Shown here one piece after another: positions 22,486-35,452 of a stretch of 64,000 nucleotides of DNA. The stretch is taken from assembly GCA_019054805.1 (NCBI GenBank), contig JAHQIY010000001.1:4354501-4418500 (forward strand). The letters run 5' to 3'. This stretch comes from Brachionus manjavacas (taxonomy: Eukaryota; Rotifera; Eurotatoria; Ploima; Brachionidae). A program made the translations under genes and the position numbers. The stretch's first letter is position 1, and every line of letters begins with the position of its first letter. The notes beneath the pieces are model-generated. The model saw only the letters and a program-made list of their open reading frames with translations. It had not been told where the DNA came from and did no database searches.

Positions 22486-23807
22486 TAGTTTAGAAAAGAT
22501 TTTCAAAGAACTGTAAAGTTTAGTTTAAAAAAATGACAAAATTTTTAAATTTTAAAAACTTAATTTCAAAAAGTAAAAAAATAGTTCCAAGGATGCAATT
22601 TAATGCAACAAGCAGAGATGAACTTTGAGCCATTTTCAGAATAAACAGAAATTTGATTTCTAAATATTTAGGCTTTTTATTTAGCCTCTAGTGGAAAAAA
22701 AATATTTAAATGAAGCATTATTATTGATCAGAGATATTACCAACAAACCTTAAAAAACAATTTACCAAATTTTAAGGTAAATATGATTAAAAAATGCTGA
22801 TCGAGTTTTTAAGAAGTAAAAATGAGTCAGGTAAATGATATGAACAGTAGGTCACAAAATTCACTAAATCAAATAAGAGTTAAAGATTTTTGAAAAATAA
22901 AATATTTGTTTGAAATTTGTTTTCGGTCAGAAAAAATAGTTCGTACTAGAACCTGAATCTTTTTTTTATCTAGAAGATTTTCAAATAAATTTTGGCTTTT
23001 AGTAAAAATTTCCGCTATTTTTTTCGAAATTTTGGTTCAAAAATTGAGCTCGTAAGTCAGAACTGAATTAATGTCAGTGTTAAGTTAAAATTGCAAAATT
23101 AACAATTTCTTTCTAAAATATTTAATAAAAAATAGGCTCGCAAGATTGTTTGTTCCATCATTGATAAATTTGCGTAAAATCTCTGCAAATAATTTTTTTT
23201 TAATAATTAAAAATTTTTGTTTCTCAATAAATAAATAGAAAAAAACAAAGAAAAAAGATTTAATAAATTTGGAAAATCAAAGTTTTTATCAATAAGAAAA
23301 AACGTTTTTAATTTTTAATTTTGTTAAAATAGGAAAAAAATTATTCAATTTTTTTTTCAATAAAAGCATTTCACATAAAATTTTTCAAATTTTTTCAACC
23401 ATTATATTAACTCTGATTCACGAAGAGTGAGCAATTTGTCTATTAAAATGAATAATTAAGATTTGCTTGATTACGAAAGCAAAGTATACGCCTTGGCAAA
23501 AAGCGAAGCTTATTTGGAAAAATAAGAATTTTTATTTGCACAAATTGGTCCTAAATCTCACGCGATTCCATTAAATTTCAAAATTAAAAATCTAAAAAAG
23601 CACAAAAAGTAAACGCAAAATTCTTTTAAAATTCATTTAAAAATTTCTCAAACAATGTTCATCCAACCTGTGTTCAAAAACCCACGTGGTTGACTTTTCT
23701 CTTGCCTGCTATCAAAAAATTAAAATTTTTTTTTGTTAATTTATGAAATTTATAATATAAAAGCACATTTTAAAACTAGACAAACAAAATTAAGATACGA
23801 ATTCAGA

Positions 23808-26800
23808 ATGTCGTACAGTAGCGAAAAATTAGTCCATCTACTCGAATCGACTCTCAATCCACAGCTTAGAAAGCAAGCCGAGGACGAACTCGGATTGGTA
23901 CGTGAAATTTTCACATTTTTTTTTTTTGAAAATTCTCTCTATCTTTTTACCAAAGATATACAATGTCCAAGGTTTTAGCACTAACCTTCTACAATTGATA
24001 ATGACTGAACAAGTAAGCATGCCTATCAGACAAGCGGGAGCTATTTATCTCAAAAACATGATAAACCAGTACTGGTATGAGAAGAAACCAGAGAAACCAG
24101 ATGAAATTGTGCCATTTACCATTTCTGAAGCGGACAAACAAACAATTCGGAATAATCTAATCGAAGCTGTAATTCATTCACCGGACCCCATACGAGCCCA
24201 ATTAATTGTTTGTGTACGAACAATAACTACTCAAGACTTTCCGGACAAATGGCCTGCCATTGTCGACAAGGTTCATCATTTCATCCAGACTAATGAAATT
24301 AATTCATGGAATGGCGCTCTGCAAGCGTTCTATCAGCTATGTAAATTATTTGAATACAAAACCAGTAAGGACCGCGAGCCATACCACAATGCTATGCGTG
24401 TTCTATTGCCCATGTTTTTGGAAAGATTGTGTCAGCTCACTGATGATCAATCCGATTTGGCTGTCTTGACCAAAAAACAAATTTTGAAAATTTTTTTTAC
24501 ATTTATTCAAGTTAGTTGTTTAAAAAAAATTTTTGAAAAAAAATTAAGAAAAAAATTATTTTAAGTTCATTCTGCCGTTAGATGTGCTGGACAAAAATAG
24601 TTTATCGAATTGGATTGAGATATCAAATGTAATTTTGGTTCAACCAGTGCCAGATGTAAGTTTTGCAGAATGTTTTTTTGAATTGAATTTGATTATAATT
24701 GACACAACACTGATTTTAGTTAATTTTTTAAAATTTTAATTTTTTTTATTAGGCATTTTTTATTTTCATTTTGAACAAATTTAAAAAAATTCAATTAAAT
24801 CAAACCAAAAAAAATATTTAAACTATTTTCTTAATAAATTTTTTCCGCGTTTTAAGCATGTGGAGCAAATTGACAAAGACGAAAGATCAGAGCTTTCATG
24901 GTGGAAAATAAAAAAATGGGCAATAAGAATATTGAACCGTATCTTCGATAGGTACGGAACACCAGCCACATGCAGCAAAGAATACACTGAATTCGCCAAC
25001 TTTTTTCTCAAAGGCTATTCAAGTAAGACTATAACAAAGATAAATTTACCAAAATTTTACCGTTTTTCAATTCATGATACCAATCAAATTAAAAAAAAAT
25101 TTTAAATTTCAACTAGATAGTGAAATCTTGGGAAAAATCTCTTCCATCATACTTTGAAATTGAAAAAAAAAATTAAAATGAAAAGCTTATTTTTTTCCAA
25201 AAAATATATTGAAAAAAATGTACTCTATACAAATATTTTGTAGCATTAAAAACAGAGTTTTTCATCAAGTCTCAAGTCTCAAGTCAAGTCCAAGCCACGA
25301 CTTGACTTGATTTTTTTATTTCAGTAAAAAGTCTTGTCTTAACTTGACTTGAATTTCTTTTTCAGGAAAAAGTTAAAAAGTAACTTGAGTTGAAGTTTTG
25401 TCTGATTTTATTTTTACTAAACTAACTAAATGTTAAAATAAAAAATTAAAATTCAATTTGTTACATAACTTTAAAACTTTTTTTAATTTCGTTTATTTTA
25501 ATCCTTTTTACTTTATTTTTTATATATTTTCTATCTTTTTTTATCTTACATTATTCATTTTTTATTTTTTTATAACTCTGAAGGAGCACTAGCTCGGTAC
25601 AGATATTAAAAAAAAAAATATTAAGTCTTGACTTTTTATGAGTAAAAAGTCAAGACTTAATTTTTGGTCGAAAGACTTGAAAAATTGCGACTTGGGAACA
25701 ACTCTGATTAAAAACTTTGGTAATTTAAAAATAATTAAATAGTTACATTAATAGCTTTTCCAGGATACAGCTAAATTAAGTTTAAAACTACTATTTTGTA
25801 TTTAAACTTAAATTTTTAAATTTTTATTATACACTTAATAATTTACTGGTAATAAGCGTTTGTAAAATAAATTCCTTTTATTAAATTAAGTATTTTAATG
25901 CACAATTTATACTGACCTTTATAAGTAATTGTTTATGTAAAAATTTGTACTCAGTTGAAGTTAAGTTTCTACTTATTATTAATATATCTTTTAAAGAGAA
26001 ATTTTAATTTCTTATAAACATTTTTTAATTGAATATCTGATACAAAAACAATCTGCGAGATCATGATCAAAATAAATTTTCCTATTTCTGTCCAAAAGTA
26101 CTAGTGGTCCCGAAAAATCTTTCAAGGATTTTGAAAAAAAAAATCGAACTTCGAAAAAACAGATAAAAAAAATATTTACTTATTCTAATTTTTTAAGCAT
26201 TTTAGCTAAATTTTATTAGATTTATTTTTGGAAGCAATAGGGTTTTCTTCCGAACTCAATATAAAGTGAATTTAAAAAGAAACCTTTATTTTTTTCGAAA
26301 TATTTGAAAGATTTTTGTTCAGACTTGGTTGATGTCTAAGTCAACTTTGACTTAAGAAAATTTTATTTAATTGATGTAAATTCAAAGGTTCAAAAGCCGT
26401 AATTAGTTTTAAATATTTATAAATTAAATTGAATTAAATTTATTTAAATTTTAAACTAATAAAAAAAATATTGAGTAAATTTTCAATGGAGCGATGGGAT
26501 GTTAAATAAATGAAACTCTGATAGCTTTACATTTAATCAAAAAAATAATTAATATAAGCGTTTTTTATAAGTTTTCCTTTTAAAAATTAGATTCTAAAAA
26601 TTTTAAATGTCCAATCTATCTTATGCTCTTTGACTTTGGACCGAAAAAAAGAATTCTTATTAACATTCGAAAATATTCTCGGAGTATTCCTGAGCAAATC
26701 CGAAATTCTTCTTAAATAAACTAAAAAAATCTTTGGTTTTGAGTTCCTTATTAATCAAAACCAAAGCTTTTTATTTATCTTTTTCTTTACCACAAAAAAT

Positions 26801-29161
26801 ATTACTTAGTAAAATTACTTCAACTTTTTTTCCTAAATTTTTTGGATGAATAAAACACAGGGCCTTTAGTGTTAAAAAAATTTAAATAATTTTTTTAATT
26901 GTATCTTTTAAGCCAACATACTGACCAGTATTCTAAAAATACTCGAGCTCTACAGAAACGGAGTGTACGTGTCGCCCAGAGTTCTCCAACAAGCCATAAT
27001 CTATTTAGAATACGCAGTTGTGCCTGCTTTTACTTGGAAGTTCATGAAGCCCCACATGCTGGTCATAATTCAGCAAATATTGTACCCATTGATGTGTCAC
27101 ACAGACGAAGATCAAGATTTGTTCGAAAACGATCCAGTCGAGTACATAAAAATAAAGTACGATGTGTTCGAGGACTTTGTATCGCCGGTAAACGCTGCTC
27201 GCCAGCTTGTCTACCAAGTGGCGAGCAAACGCAAACAAATGCTCGAGCAAGCAATGTTGTTCTGTATGTCCGAGCTGCAAAATGCCCAACTACCAGCCAG
27301 AAACAAAGATGGCATTTTGCACATTATCGGAGCTGTTGCCCCTGTTTTGCTTAAAAAAAATGTCTACAAAGACCAAGTCGAAATGATGCTTGTGTCCTAT
27401 GTGTTTCCGGAGTTCATGAGTCAACACGGCTTTTTGAGAGCACGTGCCTGCTGGGTGCTAAAGCAATTTGCGCGCGTTGAATTCAAGTCCCAGGAAAACC
27501 TACTGAACGCGTGCAATTGCGTCAAACAACGCATCCTCAACGATTCTTGTTTGCCAGTCAATGTAGAGGCATGCTGTGCCCTAAACGAGCTCATCAATGA
27601 CGAAGAAAACGAACTGAACCCGGCAGTCAAAGAACTCGTGGGCCAAAACATCCAGCAAATAATTCTCAAGATGCTCAATTTGATCCGGGACACGGAAAAC
27701 GACGACGTAAGCGGCGTCATACAGCGCCTCATTTACGTCTACGAGGATCAGATAGCAGCGTTTGCAGTGGACATTATGAAGCATTTGGCCGAGACTTTTT
27801 TGAGCATAGTGAAGTGCGCCGAGGAGCAAGAGGACGCTGACGTCAAAGATGACAAGACCATAACTGCTGTGGGCATTCTCAGCACTGTGGAGAGCATTCT
27901 AAGTGTGATGGAAGGAAAGCTGGAAATAATGCATGAATTGGAAAAAATAGTCATGCCTGTCATAAATGCCATCATTCAGAACGGAATGCTTGACTTTTAC
28001 GAAGAGCTTTTTACACTCATATGCACATTGACATCCAAGCAAATAAGCGAGCCAATGTGGAACTTGTTGTATGTCATTTATGACATATTCCAGAACGACG
28101 CGGCAGACTACTTTGCCGAATTGATGCCTGTGCTCCACAATTATGTCCAAGTGGACACCAAATCTTTTCTAGCTGATCCAAAGAGACTTGAATGCATCTT
28201 GAAGATGATAAAACAAGTGCTCGATGCTCAGATCGACGATGACGAGTCTGAGAGTCATGCGGCAAAGCTCTTGGAAATAATTGTGCTCCAGTGTCACGGT
28301 CAGATAGACAGTGTGTTGCCCAGTATTGTTCAATTGGTGTTCGAGAGGCTCAGCAAGGAGGTAGAGAGCACTGAGCTAAGGACCATGCTGCTGCAAGTGG
28401 TCATCGCTGCTCTATGGTGCAACACTGACGTTCTCGTCCAAACACTGGACAATTTCAGCATGTCACATGGCCGTTCTATCATGTTGGACTTTATTAACAA
28501 GTGGTTCGGCGACATAGACTGCTTTTTTGGCATTCACGACCGTAAAGTGTGCGCCCTAGGCTTGAACACCCTTCTCCAGTTGACTGTGAAGCGGAGAGCT
28601 GACTTGGACCAGGTAAGCAGCAAACTGCTGCCGTCCATGTGCACTGTGCTCGAGGATTTGTCCAAGGCATATGAGAACAAGGCTCGCGAGGACTCGGATG
28701 ACGAGTACGAGGAGGCTGATGCCGATTTAGACGAGGTCTATTCGGACGAAGAAGAGGAGAACGAGAAGAAGAATAGGGCGATGCAGAGCAATGGAAAAGA
28801 AGGCGAAGAGGATGATGAATCAGATTTGGATGATTTTGATGATGATGACGAATACGACCGTACTTTGCTCGAGAACTACTCGACCTGTATTGACAATAAT
28901 GATGAAATAGACGAGTTTGTCATTTTCAAAGAGACCTTGCAGGCTTTACAGACCACTCAGCCGCAGTTTTATGAACAAATAACCAGCTCGTTGACTCCCG
29001 AACAATGCAAGCAGATACAGGAGTTTATAACCACGGCTAATAAGCGTCAAGCTGATAAAGAGTCGCGAAAATTGCTGGCTGCTGGCGGATACAGTTTTAC
29101 CAATATTCAAGTGCCGAACCAGTTTAATTTCGGTGCTCAGAATGTGTTCGGACACCAATAG
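23808..29161 (+). CDS. IPO7: Importin-7/8 family nuclear transport receptor
   Basis: Five exons: 23808-23897, 23956-24510, 24566-24655, 24857-25022 and 26913-29161. They encode 1049 residues (human IPO7 1038), all with GT/AG and in frame. It is an importin-beta superfamily HEAT-repeat solenoid that binds Ran-GTP through its N-terminal importin-N domain and carries histones, ribosomal proteins and SMAD/MAPK cargo into the nucleus. Matches include MPIRQAGAIYLKNMINQYW, LSWWKIKKWAIRILNRIFDR, FENDPVEYIKIKYDVFEDF, LRARACWVLKQFARVEFKSQ, IHDRKVCALGLNTLLQLT and the C-terminal GGYSFTNIQVPNQFNFG. Residues about 895-965 form a strongly acidic stretch, as in IPO7/IPO8. IPO7 and IPO8 cannot be separated, since invertebrates usually have one. 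Intron 4 (1.9 kb) carries a hAT-like element. An acceptor-like ATTCAG is 1 nt before the ATG. AATAAA is at about 29214. Confidence 0.96.
25253..25706. mobile_element. hAT-like non-autonomous element in IPO7 intron 4
   Basis: The 454-bp element starts CAGAGTTTTTC and ends GGGAACAACTCTG, mirrored termini of hAT type. It is flanked by a perfect 8-bp direct repeat ATTAAAAA (25245-25252 and 25707-25714). The interior is full of AAGTC/GACTT motifs in both orientations. A LINE-like 3' tail (AGGAGCACTAGCTCGGTAC near 25583-25601) is embedded in it, suggesting a nested insertion. Confidence 0.8.
25570..25616 (+). repeat. LINE 3' tail fragment nested in hAT-like element
   Basis: AGGAGCACTAGCTCGGTAC followed by an A-rich run resembles the 3' end of the LINE insertion at 33833-33872 (AGGAGCTCTAGCTCGGTAA). 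Both are preceded by a T-rich stretch. It is a severely 5'-truncated copy. Confidence 0.5.
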
Positions 29162-30417
29162 GACTCATGTGACAATTATCAGAAAATTTTTTTTAGTCAA
29201 GCTATCTTTTAGAAATAAAAGAACCCTAAGAGAAAATTTTTTTCTAATCACACTGAAAAAAGCATTTTCGATTATCACTGTCCTTCTAATCGAATGTTTA
29301 TTGTTAATTTTGTTTTTTTTTTATTTTTGTTTTATATACAAGATCTTCTGGTTTTTGTCATAGGGTTTGGAATTTTCGCTTCCAAATGTTACACCGATGC
29401 TAATTTTATAAGAATATCATAAAAGATGTTAGTTATTAAATTTTTTTTTCTAAATAAATTAAAAGATTTTTAAACTCGAAGAAATTAAAGATAATTATTA
29501 GTTTTTTTTTCGGTTTACGAAATAAATATTTTTCAGTTTTAATAAATAAAATTGAAGTTACTTTGATAAAAATAATTTACTTAAATCTGATCTTAGGCAA
29601 AATTTGTTAGAACTAGTAATTATTAATGGTTCTCTCCAAAGAGAAAGAAAACACCTATAATTACTAAAAAATTCAGTGAAAAAATTTTCAAAATTTTTCG
29701 AAAAAGTAGAAAGAAGAAAATTTGATTGACTAACTACGGAAATTAACGTAAATTTTGGTAAAATTTTATAAAAAATGACAATACATTTTTCCAATAAAAT
29801 AGGAAAAATGTATAGTCATTCTAATTTTAATTTTTTTGTTTACAATTATGGGAATTATTAACATTGTATTTTTTTTTAATTTTTATTTTTATATCAATAA
29901 TTCTATCTGAATTCCAGATGATAAATTTTTTTTGTAAAATTTTTTAATTTCTTCAACTTAAGCTCTTATTTAAGAATTTAGACTATGAAGTTTAAGAAAT
30001 TGTCTTAAATTGTGCGATTTAGGAGATCACCTTCGCGTATTTTCTTCCAGAATTTCTTTATAAATTGTTAAAGGTTGAATTGTGTTTGGATTTTAATTTT
30101 TTTTTAAATCTTTACTGAATTAAATTCACTTTTTTTTTTCATTATATATATATTGTTGGAATTAAGATAAAAAAAAATTAATTTGATTTCAAATCGGTAT
30201 CGTATAAGAACTTTGAAAAAACCTTCAAAAAATATAGGAAAAAAAAAAACCTAAAGTATAAGAACGAAAAGAAAAATATTTACGTTTTAAAAAAAATTCT
30301 ATTAAATAAAATAATCAAGAATAACAAGAACAAATAAAATGCTTTTATTTTTCCATTTCGAAACTCAAATCTACAATAAAAGAATTTTCCCATTTTTCCC
30401 ACTTAATTTTTGTCTTT

Positions 30418-30957
30418 ACGGAAAGGTGAACCAAAATTGGAATATGTGAACAATTTTTTAATTAGGTGAACAAAAGATTTTTATGGTTTCAGAGGAACAC
30501 TTCTTTAGCAATATTAATGATATTTTATGAGATTTACTCATCGATATTAGTTAAGAAACCTTAACTTTTGGTTTGAAGAGCTAAGTAGATTCGAAAGCTT
30601 AACTAAATGTTATACTAAATATGTGCTTCAACTGCATTAAGATCATCCCCTGTAATAAATTGTCAACATCTCTTTGAGATATTAAAAAAAATTTTCAAAA
30701 GAATGTATAATAAAAAGTAAAAACAAAAAATAGTTTATTATTAAATCTGTTCTTAATAAAAAAAAGTGTCGACATTTTTTATAAAATGAATTACTCAGCT
30801 TATACTCAATTTCTTCCATCTCTCAAATTATGTCATTTTATTTATATTTTTCAATATTACCTATATTATTAATTTAGGAACAGTGAACAAATAGTTCACT
30901 AAACCCGAGAAAAAGAATTTTTCTCATAATAAGTGAGCTATGGTTCACCTTCCCGAC
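30418..30957. repeat. Candidate inverted-repeat element
   Basis: GGAAAGGTGAACCAAA near 30420 is mirrored by TGGTTCACCTTCCC near 30955. The interior has repeated GTGAAC and GTTCAC motifs. A related but diverged stretch lies at 4440-4620. No target duplication or coding region was found. Confidence 0.45.
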
Positions 30958-32495
30958 CTGACCAATTTTATTTAATTTAATTTTAACTTATCAAAAAAGG
31001 AAATATTTTTATATATTTTTTCGATGTGTATTTGAATTTCACAGCACCAATTGATTAGATATTTGGACTAGCAAAATTAAAATCAATAAGTCAAATCTGA
31101 ATACATATTTAAAATGTAGTTGTGGTTAGAAATTAAAAAAAAATACTGTATAATGAACAGTTTTTGAAAGGAAAAAATGCATTTATATTTTTTAGCTAAA
31201 AAATAATCGTTGCAGATTCATTTGTAAAGTTTATTTTGTAAAAAAAGACATTTTCTTTTTGCCAAAATTGACATTTTTATTTTGAAATCAAAAAAATTAA
31301 ATAATTTTGCCGAAAGATGAGTCCAAGACCTTTGATTTAATATATAATTCTATATGAACTCGTTTTTCCTTAATTAATAGTAAAAGGTCCAAATTTCAAT
31401 GCAAATAGAGTATTGTTCTTTGTGAAAAATTGAATACTTTCGTTCTCATGTTTCAAACTTATCATCTTTTTGAGATTTATTTTTGATCTTTTATTTGAGT
31501 TTACCTAACAATACATTGAGAAAAATGGAAATAGCACCCTTTTATTAAAGAAATTGAACGATGAAGCATTTGATTATTGGTAAATCAAAATCTGTAGGCA
31601 AAAAGTTTAGGTTGCAATTTGAAGTTATCTTTAAAGGAATATTCTTTAGAAAAAAAATTTTTTTATAAACTGTATGATTTGTTTTGATTTCATTTAATTA
31701 GTTCTATTATGTTAAGTTCTTATTTTTTAGTCCTTTTCTAAAACTATTTTTATTGTTTAGCTTGTTTTAACGATAGTTCGTCTTTATTTTATAATAATTA
31801 AAAACATTTGTTAATCGAATTTTATGTTTCTGTAATTCTAAATTGTACCTAATTCGTCAAATATGTGTTTTGGTCGCGTTCAGAGTTTTTATTTAAAAAA
31901 GTAAAGGAGACAGCTAATACGCAGCTTGATACCTTTATATTTGAATATTTTTTTAATTAACTTTATCCAATTTAAAAAAATAAATTATTCAAACCAATCT
32001 AATTATAAAGATGTATGAACATTTTCCTCGATGTGATAATTTCAAAGCACTACACATCTAAATTTTGAACAACTTTACTTATTTCCAACGCTTTTTTTCT
32101 TCTTTGTTCAAATTATCTTTCTTTGCAACCTCTTGAGACGATGAGATAAATTCAGAGATTGGTAATCACATTTTTTAGGATGAATTGATAAACAAAAGAA
32201 TTTCAATGCTTGTAATTTTTAAGACTGAGTACCACTAACTACTAGACAAGATTAATTAATTAAAAGTTATAAGTCGTATTTGCTTCTGTTTCAGTGTTAA
32301 TAATTATTTATTAATCTAATTTTAATTAATCTAAAATTTTAATTTTATTATTTACAGACAAATTTAGATTTAATTTTTTTTTAATTTTTTTTATTAGATC
32401 TGACAGTTCTTAGATTAATGAATAATTCATTCTCTATCATAAAAATTTTTTAGTAAAATATTCTCCATTTCCTGTTAACGATGTTAACTAATCTT

Positions 32496-32543
32496 GAAGA
32501 AGCTGAACTTCAGCTTCTTCAGATATCATATGATATGATATCT
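32496..32543. repeat. Two abutting perfect palindromes
   Basis: 32496-32520 is a perfect inverted repeat with 12-nt arms (left arm GAAGAAGCTGAA) and one central base. 32521-32543 is a second one with 11-nt arms (left arm AGATATCATAT) and one central base. They touch without a gap. Confidence 0.9.
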
Positions 32544-32950
32544 CATTTGGCAATCCTCTCAAGTCGAACTGTGAAAGAACTTTGTTGGATTTTATTGCTA
32601 TTTAGACCATGTGGTAACTGCTACACCATTCTTATCATATTTTAGTTAATGAAGAAGTTCTTGTTGTTTATGGATATGTATTTATATTTATCGTCTTGAG
32701 CTCTGTTTTCTGGGTCTGCTCTGTTTTGCGACCAGGTTATCACTGATATTGGGACCTGTGTTTTTGTTACCATAAAAAAGTTCAGAATTAGATAAAAAAT
32801 TAGTGTGACCAGGAAAAAAATAAAGCTAATTAAATACGAGCCACATTAACAAATATTTAAAAAATCAAGAAAATAATAAAAATCTATAAAATCAATATTT
32901 TTATGTAATCTTGAGTGGTATAATTTAAACCTCTCTCACTCTCATAAAAT

Positions 32951-33872
32951 GCACCACATTCTGCACACTCTAGAGGATTTTTCGCCACATTTAAATTTCT
33001 TAACTTCTAACTGTATTTTTAGGGTGCCTCAGGAGGTTCTTGTGAAATTTTTGATAATTACTATTCAGTATAATTATCTGTTTTTTAATAAATTGAAATT
33101 TAATAACCAGAATTTTTTGATGTTATCTAGTTATGGTCACAAAATTAATGGCCCCTTGACATAAAACAGGGAAGACCCAGTTTTCTAAACATTTGAACAC
33201 TCTCTGATTGACGAATCTTTTTTCTAAGTTTTTTTATTAACGAAAAAAAAGCATTCCAATATTTAAAATAAATCTTTAATTACAATATTTTTTAACTCTA
33301 GTATTTCTTGAAGAGCTTGGTTGGGCTGAATAGTTTTGACAGGTATTCTTCTTTTAATTAGAGAAATTGGTTCAAGAGTTTTCCAATCTGATTTTGACTA
33401 TGTCAGGATTAACTAAAGAAGGTCCTTTTTACGTTATGACCAATTGGTAAACATTTTGCTTCTAAAGATATCTGAGGTTTAACCAACAAGTTTACGTAAT
33501 AATTTGTTTGTTAGGTCAATTAATCTAATTTGATTGACTATATAAAAAATTTGTTTATATATGGTTAATAAAGAAAAAATAGAACACTTAAAATAGAAAT
33601 CAAGTTTTTTGGTATAAAATATGATTCTAAATCTATTTAAGATACTGTCAAACAAAAAGAGGGTTCTTAATCAAAATAAAAATCACAGGAAAACTAGGAA
33701 ATTTATAAAAATCTTAAGTCGGATCAAATTTTGACTATTCTTTTACTCGCTTGACTTCATTTTCAGAAAATAACATTTTTTTAAAATTAATTTACTTTAC
33801 TTTGATTTTTTATTTTATAATTTATTCTGTAGGAGCTCTAGCTCGGTAAAGAAAACAAATAAATAAATTAAT
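32951..33872 (+). mobile_element. Truncated non-LTR (LINE-like) insertion with 24-bp target duplication
   Basis: A 24-bp direct repeat (32927-32950 and 33873-33896, both containing CCTCTCTCACTCTCATAAAA) flanks a 922-bp segment. The segment ends with the LINE-like tail AGGAGCTCTAGCTCGGTAA and (AAAT)n. Long, variable duplications and an A-rich repeat tail are hallmarks of target-primed reverse transcription. I recognise no protein domain inside, so it is either a 5'-truncated copy reduced to its 3' region or a non-autonomous derivative. Confidence 0.75.
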
Positions 33873-34489
33873 AAACCTCTCTCACTCTCATAAAATTTAT
33901 TTAATGATTGAAAAAAACTTTTATTTGTATTAAAATTAATAAGTTGAAAATAAAAAAATTTATTAATACTATTTATTTTTAATTTACGCCAATTCTAGCG
34001 ATGATATTAATTAAAAAAAAAGAAAATAATTGAATTGAAACAAAAAAATCTAAAAAATTACATTATAGTGCAGCATGCATTATTGTACTTTTTTTAAATT
34101 ACATAAATCAATAATAAAATTTAAATAAATTTATTAATGCTTTGGTCTTTTTCGTCCATCAAAAAATTTATTTTTTGATTAATCTTTGTTTTTATTACAA
34201 TTCGAAATAGATTTCTAAAAAAATTTAATTATCGTAAACAAATTATAATCAGTTATAAAAGCCCACTTTTAATAATTTTTTTGGTTGTTCATAAAATGTC
34301 ACCTAAAATATGGATCGAAAAAACTTCAAAAAACTTACAAATACAATTTTATTAATTTTTATTTATTATTATTATTTTTAAAAAAAATACATACACCTCA
34401 TAGGCATTTAGTAAAAAAAGGTTCATTTATATATATAAAAAAAAAGTATTTATATAAAAATTTAAGTCACTTTTAATAAAGCATTTAGC

Positions 34490-34920
34490 TCATTGTACAA
34501 ATAAAAATAATTATTTTTATTCAATATAAATTTTTGTATTAGATAAAAATAGTATTTTACAGAATCAACTAAGCCCATGTTATTACATCTAAATAGGGAA
34601 TTAACCAGTTCTACCATCGTATTTGGATCATAATCAAGACAGTTTACATACAGTTTTTCTTCAACACTTTTGATTTGTTTACAAAAGGACGTATTGTCCC
34701 TGTCATAAACTTCATTTCCTTTTTAATTTCATTAAAAACTTTCCAGCATAAGCTATTATTTATAATTTGTTTTAAGAAAAAAATTTTATGTTTGTAGTAA
34801 ATCTGTTTAATAGACTCTAGTTTGAGGGCTTCAAATAGAGGTCTTGTATGACTATACTTACTTAAACCAATTAATAAATGTTTAGGCCTCCATACGGCAT
34901 GTCATCAGCAATTTTAATTA
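34490..34920 (-). pseudogene. LINE ORF2 C-terminal relic
   Basis: Read on the minus strand, the region encodes HLLIGLSKYSHTRPLFEALK and ESIKQIYYKHKIFFLKQI, with frame changes and stops. Such sequence is typical of the cysteine-poor C-terminal part of LINE ORF2 proteins. It is not obviously continuous with the copy at 20.8 kb. Confidence 0.5.
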
Positions 34921-35165
34921 ATATGTCTTGAGTGATTTTTTGAACATGTTTTTTTTTTTTAAATTGCAATTAAGGGTGTTTATTCAATTTTGATTTTTCA
35001 AAAATAAGGATCTAGATTTTTGGTGATGGTAAAAATCCTTAAAGAAAATCCATATATTTAAGGTAGCCAATCCGATAAAAATCGGGAAGCTCGGTATAGA
35101 AAAAAAAATCATGATCAAAAAAATCTTTTTTAAAATCATGATTTTTATTATTTTTTTTATTTTTT

Positions 35166-35235
35166 ATAGGAATAATGGTTCTTTTTGTTAATGATGTAAC
35201 TGATATTTTACTCGAATTTAGCAAATGCAATGTTT
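35166..35235 (+). pseudogene. 70-bp copy of the ceramide synthase active-site exon
   Basis: This aligns without gaps to 38071-38140 of the ceramide synthase gene, with three mismatches in 70. It covers the Lag1 motif. One mismatch turns the catalytic His codon CAT into AAT, giving FVNDVTDILLEF. The flanks do not match the gene, and no splice sites or other exons are present. Confidence 0.85.
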
Positions 35236-35247
35236 GTTAATTAGACT

Positions 35248-35331
35248 TTCATAATCTTTAGAGCTTTATTTACTGCATAATTAAATGAATTCTATTTGAA
35301 TTTAATATATAGATTAGTCAAATTTAATGTA
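35248..35331. repeat. 84-bp direct repeat, copy 1
   Basis: It is identical to 36648-36731 as far as I can read. In this copy the match is interrupted after 35331 by a small insert and resumes at about 35450. See copy 2 and the inserted element. Confidence 0.85.
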
Positions 35332-35452
35332 GTAGTAGTAGTAGTGTGAACTGTAACACATAAGTGTGAGTGCAGTTCATAACGCTGCACTTTATCAGCT
35401 TGCAACCTAAGTTGCATTAAAGAATAGAATGTAAGTTGCATTAGAGAAAAAT
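35331..35452 (-). mobile_element. Small retroelement 3' end (SINE-like) with (TAC)n tail
   Basis: About 122 bp interrupt copy 1 of the 84-bp repeat. The intact sequence at 36648-36740 shows the empty site. AATGT stands at both edges and could be the target duplication. On the minus strand it ends in (ACT)n, preceded by a stem (TGAACTG...CAGTTCA) around CACACTTATGTG. The (TAC)n tail recalls that of the LINE at 44.9-46.3 kb. Confidence 0.55.

Noticed and set aside
26899-28533. Several minus-strand and alternative plus-strand frames of 60-150 codons
   Set aside because: All are shadows within the large importin-7 exon 5.
32949-33164. 71-codon frame as a gene inside the LINE-like insert
   Set aside because: No family resemblance; it begins in the target duplication, so the start is fortuitous.
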